Source of the DNA: an uncultured Prevotella sp.
Lineage (GTDB): Bacteria; Bacteroidota; Bacteroidia; Bacteroidales; Bacteroidaceae
Direction of reading: 5' to 3'
NCBI GenBank assembly: GCA_946999025.1
Contig: CAMQBP010000013.1
Location: 1-19,073 of the forward strand
DNA length: 19,073 nucleotides
Below are positions 14,786 through 19,073 of the stretch, one piece after another; position 1 is the first letter of the stretch; each line of letters starts with the position of its first letter. A program made the position numbers and the translations under genes. Below the pieces are notes generated by a model. That model searched no databases, had not been told where the DNA came from, and was given only the letters and a program-made list of their open reading frames with translations.

Positions 14786-14825
14786 GCGTATTTGCGCCAT
14801 GCAGCCAGGCCAGTTGCAAATACGC
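14786..14825. repeat. Perfect 10-bp inverted repeat with extended AT arms
   Basis: GCGTATTTGC (14786-14795) and GCAAATACGC (14816-14825) are perfect complements around a 20-nt loop. ATTTT upstream and AAAAT downstream extend the stem, with a 2-nt bulge (GG). It lies 137 bp beyond the 3' end of the DUF4834 gene (minus strand). No T-run follows on either strand, so it is not a classical terminator. Confidence 0.55.
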
Positions 14826-14961
14826 AAAATATGAAGCGGTTGGTTGTTAAGAAAATTCAAAGTATGTCCAGATGAAAATTTTGTGAGCCAAATGTGTGCC
14901 TGCTCAATTTGATTTCATTCCATTACAGGCGCAGAATGAGGCAAAGAATAATCACTTTTCC

Positions 14962-15237
14962 TTAGTTCTTAATTTCCGTTTCAGCAGGTTCTTCTTCAAA
15001 TTCGACGTATTCGCCTTCGTCTTTTTTGAAGATTTTTTTGTTTATTTCGTCAGCATCCCGATGGTCTACCACCGTTTGGGTGGTGCTTCTATGGTGCTGC
15101 TGTCGCTGGGCTGACCCTTTGGCCTGCTCTCTGAACTGTCTGGCACCTTCGCGGAAAATGCTGATAAACTTTGCTGCGGAAAAGCCTACCACCAGCAAGC
15201 CGATGAGGAAAATGATAAAAATTATTTTGAATATCAT
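14962..15237 (-). CDS. DUF4834 family small membrane protein
   Basis: This 91-residue protein starts with one hydrophobic helix (about 3-22, IFKIIFIIFLIGLLVVGFSA). A basic, Gln/Arg-rich linker follows, then an acidic end containing IFKKDEGEYVEFEEEP, the conserved block I associate with DUF4834 in Bacteroidales. The likely topology is a single membrane anchor with a cytoplasmic tail. Its start overlaps the pssA stop by 4 bp (ATGA), so it is translated with the phospholipid genes and may have a role at the membrane. No biochemical function is known to me. Confidence 0.8.
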   Translation of the reverse strand: MIFKIIFIIFLIGLLVVGFSAAKFISIFREGARQFREQAKGSAQRQQHHRSTTQTVVDHRDADEINKKIFKKDEGEYVEFEEEPAETEIKN

Positions 15238-16022
15238 AGTTTCTGTTCTTTGTCGTGATTCATCTTGGTGATTTTTGACCTACCTGTCAGTAACAATCCC
15301 AAGGATATGAGGAAGTAGCAGGCGATGACAATCCACCAACCTTTCAACACGCCAAACGTTACAAGCACAACAGCGGTGAAGATGATGAAACTGTGTCGGA
15401 TGGCGTTGCCCTGCCATTTAAAGTTTTTGAATTTAAGGGCGAACATGGGAATCTCGCTGACCAATAGATAACAACTCAACAGCAGCAGTACTAAAATGTA
15501 TACCAGTGCGCCGGCATTGTTTTCGAGCCAGGCAGGACTTGTGACGATAAGCGACCCCCAAAACAGGGCGTTCGCCGGTGTGGGAAGCCCAATGAACGAA
15601 TCGGTTTGACGCGTGTCAATATTGAATTTGGCCAGCCGCAGTGCCGAGAAAGCTGCCATGAGGAAGGCCAGAAAGGGAATGAACGTGCGGTAAGGGTCGA
15701 AAGAAAACGCCTCTGGCGTAGTGAGAAACGACGGGTAGTCGATGACCGTAAGCTCACAAAAAATCATGGTGGACGGTGCTACGCCAAAGGTGACGCAATC
15801 GGCCAGCGAGTCTAATTCTTTGCCGATGGGCGATGATACCTTCAGAAAGCGGGCCGACATACCGTCAAAAAAGTCGAATGTGGCTCCGGCGAGTATCCAT
15901 ATCAAGGCCATCTTGGCATCGCCGACAAAGGCGAAACAAGTTGCGATGCAGCCCGAAATGAGGTTGCTGCAAGTCAGTGCGTTGGGTATGTTTCTTTTGA
16001 TGAAATTGCTCATTTGTATCAT
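15234..16022 (-). CDS. pssA: CDP-diacylglycerol-serine O-phosphatidyltransferase
   Basis: This integral membrane enzyme makes phosphatidylserine from CDP-diacylglycerol and serine. The CDP-alcohol phosphotransferase motif is complete: D50-x2-D53-G54-x2-A57-R58-x8-G67-x3-D71-x3-D75. At 262 residues with several membrane helices, it is the Gram-positive/Bacteroidetes type rather than the phospholipase-D-like E. coli enzyme. M1 (16022) and M4 (16013) are both possible starts. It lies 61 bp after psd and overlaps the DUF4834 gene by 4 bp. With psd it forms the route to phosphatidylethanolamine. Confidence 0.94.
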   Translation of the reverse strand: MIQMSNFIKRNIPNALTCSNLISGCIATCFAFVGDAKMALIWILAGATFDFFDGMSARFLKVSSPIGKELDSLADCVTFGVAPSTMIFCELTVIDYPSFLTTPEAFSFDPYRTFIPFLAFLMAAFSALRLAKFNIDTRQTDSFIGLPTPANALFWGSLIVTSPAWLENNAGALVYILVLLLLSCYLLVSEIPMFALKFKNFKWQGNAIRHSFIIFTAVVLVTFGVLKGWWIVIACYFLISLGLLLTGRSKITKMNHDKEQKL

Positions 16023-16083
16023 AGAGGTTCGGTAGGGTAGTGCGGACGACGTGCGTCAGCCCGATTGCCGTTCCCGCTTTATT

Positions 16084-16776
16084 TTATTTTAGTTTTGCAA
16101 TGACGGTGTGGTCACCCGTTGTTTTTTGTCCCATTTTCACGCACACTTCCGTTCCGATGGGCAGGTACACGTCCACGCGCGAACCAAACTTGATGAAGCC
16201 CAGGTGCTCGTCAATGTAGCAGTCTTCACCTTCCTTGGCGTAGGTCACGATGCGTCTGGCCATGGCTCCGGCAATCTGTCGACAGAGAACGTCCACACCG
16301 TCGGGCGTGGTGATGATGACATCGCTGTGCTCATTTTCCTCACTGGCTTTGGGCAGCCATGCCTTGTGGTAGTTGCCGTTTTGGTGATGAACCAGTTTCA
16401 CCTTACCGTCAACGGGAAACCAGTTGGCGTGAACGTTGAACAGGCTCATGAAGACCGAAATCATGAGGCGCTTCTCGTGGAAGTACTTGTTCTCTTCCAC
16501 CTCCTCAATCACCACGATTTTGCCATCAGCCGGGGCCACCACAATCTTGTCGGTGTCCTCGGAAGGAAAATAGCGGATGGGGCATTGAAAGAAATTGATG
16601 ACGATGCAATATATTGTTCCGAAGATAACCGTAAAGGCATAAAATGGGATTTTAGTTTCGAACGAACGCCATAATAGCAATGCAATGGCTGCAATGGCAA
16701 TGAATCCCCAAATCAGGGTGTCTGTTCCTTCGCGATGTATACGGATTTTCTTCAGTTTTTTGATTCTTTTAATCAT
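16084..16776 (-). CDS. psd: Phosphatidylserine decarboxylase proenzyme
   Basis: This enzyme decarboxylates phosphatidylserine to phosphatidylethanolamine using a pyruvoyl group made by self-cleavage. The cleavage site is G198-S199 (GFIKFGSRVDVYLP), giving a large beta chain and a 32-residue alpha chain. APADGK (81-86) and FMSLFNVHANWFP (109-121) are conserved. Two hydrophobic stretches near the N-terminus (about 21-36 and 44-62) anchor it in the inner membrane. The frame extends upstream to 16905, but ATG 16776 gives the usual 230-residue short form and follows a good promoter. It is the first gene of psd-pssA-DUF4834 and is divergent from dnaE. Confidence 0.94.
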   Translation of the reverse strand: MIKRIKKLKKIRIHREGTDTLIWGFIAIAAIALLLWRSFETKIPFYAFTVIFGTIYCIVINFFQCPIRYFPSEDTDKIVVAPADGKIVVIEEVEENKYFHEKRLMISVFMSLFNVHANWFPVDGKVKLVHHQNGNYHKAWLPKASEENEHSDVIITTPDGVDVLCRQIAGAMARRIVTYAKEGEDCYIDEHLGFIKFGSRVDVYLPIGTEVCVKMGQKTTGDHTVIAKLK

Positions 16777-16794
16777 AGTATGAAAACCGATTAG

Positions 16795-16838
16795 AAGTTT
16801 GTGCAAAGATAATTGTTTTTTAGAAACCGCACAAACTT
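16795..16838. promoter_or_regulatory. Perfect 10-bp dyad bracketing the psd promoter
   Basis: AAGTTTGTGC (16795-16804) and GCACAAACTT (16829-16838) are perfect inverted copies 24 bp apart. One arm covers the predicted psd transcription start and the edge of the -7 element. The other covers the -33 element. Centre-to-centre spacing is 34 bp, a little over three helical turns. This placement suits a dimer or looping repressor. No regulator is identified. Confidence 0.5.
16804..16834 (-). promoter_or_regulatory. Promoter for psd-pssA-DUF4834
   Basis: On the minus strand TTG (16834-16832) and TATCTTTG (16811-16804) are 20 bp apart, a full consensus match. The start near 16799 leaves a leader of about 23 nt. 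Confidence 0.65.
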
Positions 16839-16851
16839 TTACGCTCATTCT

Positions 16852-16882
16852 TTGGCTGTGTCGCGCATATTGAGTACCTTTA
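16852..16882 (+). promoter_or_regulatory. Promoter for dnaE
   Basis: TTG at 16852-16854 (within TTTG) and TACCTTTA at 16875-16882 are 20 bp apart. The -7 element differs from TAnnTTTG only at the last base. The start near 16887 leaves about 17 nt before the ATG at 16904. Confidence 0.5.
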
Positions 16883-16903
16883 CGCTCCAAATAAATTGAG
16901 CAC

Positions 16904-19073
16904 ATGAACGATTTTGTCCACCTACACGTACATACTTATTATTCCATTCTGGACGGTCAGTCGCCTGTGAAGCGGCTCGTTGACAAGGCTGTTGCCGACG
17001 GGATGCGCGGACTGGCCATCACCGACCATGGAAACATGTTTGGCATCAAGGAATTTTTCGACTATGCCAACACGGTTAACAAGCAGTTGAAGGCCGACGG
17101 CAAGCAACCCTTCAAGCCCATTTTCGGTTGTGAGATGTATGTGGCTCGGCGCAGTAGGTTCGACAAGGTCAAGGATATGGGCGACATGAGTGGTTACCAC
17201 CTCATCGTGTTGGCGAAAAACTATCGTGGCTACAAAAACCTCATCAAGCTGGTGAGCCATGCCTGGGAGGAGGGCTATTACATGCGGCCGCGTACCGACC
17301 GTGAGGAATTGGAGAAATATCATGAAGACCTCATCGTTTGTTCGGCTTGCCTGGCCGGTGAGGTGCCACGCAAAATCATTGCCGGCGACATGGCCGGGGC
17401 CAGGGAAGCGGTAGAGTGGTACAAGCGAGTTTTTGGCGACGATTATTACCTGGAGATACAACGCCACGAGGTGAAAGACCCCTCCATTCGGGCCAACCGT
17501 GAGGCCTATCCCATGCAGCAGCGCGCCAATCAGGTGATTTTCAACCTGGCCAAGGAGTACGGCATTAAGGTGGTGTGCACCAATGACGTTCACTTTGTGG
17601 ACAAAGAGAATGCCGAGGCCCACGATCACCTGCTGTGTCTCTCTACGGGGAAAGACCTTGACGACCCCACGCGCATGCTCTATTCCAAGCAAGAGTGGTT
17701 CAAGACCCGCGAAGAGATGAACAGCATCTTCAGCGATGTGCCAGAAACGATGGCGAATACCATCGAGATTCTTAATAAGGTGGAAACCTATTCCATCAAC
17801 CACGACCCCATCATGCCTAACTTCCCCATCCCCGAATCGTTTGGGAAGGAAGAGGATTGGAAACAAAAGTTCACGGAGGAAGATCTCCGCCGCGAGTTTA
17901 CCACCGACGAAAATGGCGAGAATCCCATGTCGGAGGAAGACGCGCAGAAGCGGGTAGACCATCTTGGCGGCTACGAGAAGATGTATCGCATCAAGTTTGA
18001 GGCCGATTATTTGCAGCATCTTGCCTACGAGGGTGCCAAGCCATTGTATGGCGACCCGCTGCCCAAGGAGGTCGACGACCGCATACGCTTTGAGCTTCAT
18101 GTGATGAAGACCATGGGTTTTCCAGGTTATTTCTTGATTGTATCCGACTTCATTCGCGCGGCCCGAGAGGAATTGGGCGTGATGGTAGGACCGGGACGTG
18201 GGTCGGCAGCCGGGTCGGTTGTGGCCTACTGTTTGGGCATCACGAAGATTGATCCCCTGAAATACGACTTGCTGTTTGAGCGTTTCTTGAACCCCGACCG
18301 TATCTCTTTGCCCGATATCGACACCGACTTTGATGACGATGGCCGGGGAAAGGTGCTGAAATGGGTGATGGACAAGTATGGACACGAGAACTGTGCGCAC
18401 ATCATCACCTACGGCAGTATGGCGACCAAGAACTCCATCAAGGACGTGGCACGGGTGGAAAAACTGCCGCTGGAGCGAGCAAACGCTTTGTGCAAGGCCA
18501 TTCCGGACAGGCTTCCCGATAAGATGAAAATGAACCTCACCAACGCCATCAAGTGCACGCCAGAGCTACAGATGGCCGAGGCCTCTACCGACATACGCGA
18601 GAGCAACACCATCAAATATGCCAAGATGCTGGAGGGAACGGTGCGGGGAACGGGCATCCATGCATGTGGTTTTATCATCTGTCGCGACCCCATCAGCGAC
18701 TGGGTACCCGTGTCAACGGCCGATGACCCCGACTTTAAGGACGAAAAGACTAACTGTACGCAGTATGATGGGCATGTGATTGAGGAAACAGGACTGATAA
18801 AGATGGACTTCTTGGGGCTGAAAACCCTGTCTGAGTTGAAAGAAGCAGTAAAAAATGTGAAGCTAACGAAGAACATAGACATTGACCTCGATAAGATTCC
18901 CATTGACGACGAATTGACCTACAAGCTTTATCAAGAGGGCCGCACCATCGGCACGTTCCAGTTTGAGTCGGCCGGCATGCAGAATTATCTGCGCCAGTTG
19001 AGTCCGACGAAGTTTGAAGATCTCATCGCCATGAACGCCCTCTACCGCCCCGGTCCCATGGACAACATCCCGT
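16904..19073 (+). CDS. dnaE: DNA polymerase III alpha subunit, N-terminal 723 codons (runs off the window)
   Basis: This is the catalytic subunit of the replicative DNA polymerase. The N-terminal PHP domain (about 1-290) starts HLHVHTYYSILDG and keeps TDHGN (H42), GCEMY (E77), CLAGE (C149) and NDVHF (D228, H230). The polymerase palm begins with PGRGSAAGS. Its catalytic aspartates are D471 and D473 in PDIDTDFDD, and D635 in MDFLG. GIHACGFII and FQFESAGMQ are also conserved, and the sequence ends in LYRPGPMDNIP, so the fingers and C-terminal domains lie beyond the edge. The long frame on the opposite strand (16922-18400) is only its shadow. It is transcribed away from psd. No truncation or frameshift is visible. 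Confidence 0.97.
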   Translation, partial: MNDFVHLHVHTYYSILDGQSPVKRLVDKAVADGMRGLAITDHGNMFGIKEFFDYANTVNKQLKADGKQPFKPIFGCEMYVARRSRFDKVKDMGDMSGYHLIVLAKNYRGYKNLIKLVSHAWEEGYYMRPRTDREELEKYHEDLIVCSACLAGEVPRKIIAGDMAGAREAVEWYKRVFGDDYYLEIQRHEVKDPSIRANREAYPMQQRANQVIFNLAKEYGIKVVCTNDVHFVDKENAEAHDHLLCLSTGKDLDDPTRMLYSKQEWFKTREEMNSIFSDVPETMANTIEILNKVETYSINHDPIMPNFPIPESFGKEEDWKQKFTEEDLRREFTTDENGENPMSEEDAQKRVDHLGGYEKMYRIKFEADYLQHLAYEGAKPLYGDPLPKEVDDRIRFELHVMKTMGFPGYFLIVSDFIRAAREELGVMVGPGRGSAAGSVVAYCLGITKIDPLKYDLLFERFLNPDRISLPDIDTDFDDDGRGKVLKWVMDKYGHENCAHIITYGSMATKNSIKDVARVEKLPLERANALCKAIPDRLPDKMKMNLTNAIKCTPELQMAEASTDIRESNTIKYAKMLEGTVRGTGIHACGFIICRDPISDWVPVSTADDPDFKDEKTNCTQYDGHVIEETGLIKMDFLGLKTLSELKEAVKNVKLTKNIDIDLDKIPIDDELTYKLYQEGRTIGTFQFESAGMQNYLRQLSPTKFEDLIAMNALYRPGPMDNIP

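Noticed and set aside
14406..14840. Retron, integron attC cassette or transposon end
   Set aside because: Hairpins alone were seen. No reverse transcriptase, integrase or transposase gene is in the window.
16922..18400. 492-codon open frame on the minus strand
   Set aside because: It lies opposite dnaE in a GC-rich stretch, has no recognisable domain, and the + strand is an unmistakable DNA polymerase III alpha subunit.

Overview
The window looks like a chromosomal segment of a Bacteroidales bacterium, most likely Prevotella or a close relative. The evidence is the repeated TTG-N19/20-TAnnTTTG promoter pattern (the Bacteroidetes primary sigma factor type), scarce Shine-Dalgarno signals, lipoproteins with Bacteroidetes-style signal peptides, a DUF4834 protein, and family-typical versions of tdk, rsmI, pssA, psd and dnaE. 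No rRNA, tRNA, CRISPR array, transposase or integrase was found.

Layout. (1) Positions 1-79 hold the last codons of a + strand gene, probably an outer-membrane barrel, whose stop overlaps the stop of a convergent gene. (2) Positions 76-5227 (minus) carry a two-gene restriction-modification operon: a single-chain nuclease/methyltransferase/specificity protein, then a second adenine methyltransferase with an unusual C-terminal module. (3) umuDC (5554-7288, +) is divergent from it. (4) A minus-strand pair, tdk then an AI-2E family permease (7350-9110), is divergent from rsmI and a coiled-coil lipoprotein (9204-10759). Both tdk and rsmI appear to have almost leaderless transcripts. (5) A convergent gap (10760-11047) holds a terminator and a degenerate 22-bp tandem repeat. 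(6) tadA (minus) is divergent from yraN-birA-pyrH (+). (7) Positions 13455-14961 form an unstable-looking tract: a decayed reading frame, an AT-rich orphan lipoprotein, a palindromic mobile-type repeat and a cluster of hairpins. (8) A minus-strand phospholipid operon, psd-pssA-DUF4834, is divergent from dnaE, which runs off the right edge. A perfect 10-bp dyad brackets the psd promoter.

How the genes relate. Most of the window is housekeeping: nucleotide salvage and synthesis (tdk, pyrH), rRNA and tRNA modification (rsmI, tadA), biotin loading (birA), phosphatidylethanolamine synthesis (pssA, psd) and replication (dnaE). The accessory content is the restriction-modification operon, umuDC and the 13.5-15.0 kb tract. 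I do not see a clearly new multi-gene system. The best leads are the methyltransferase C-terminal module, the hairpin-dense tract, the decayed gene next to the orphan lipoprotein, and the psd promoter dyad.
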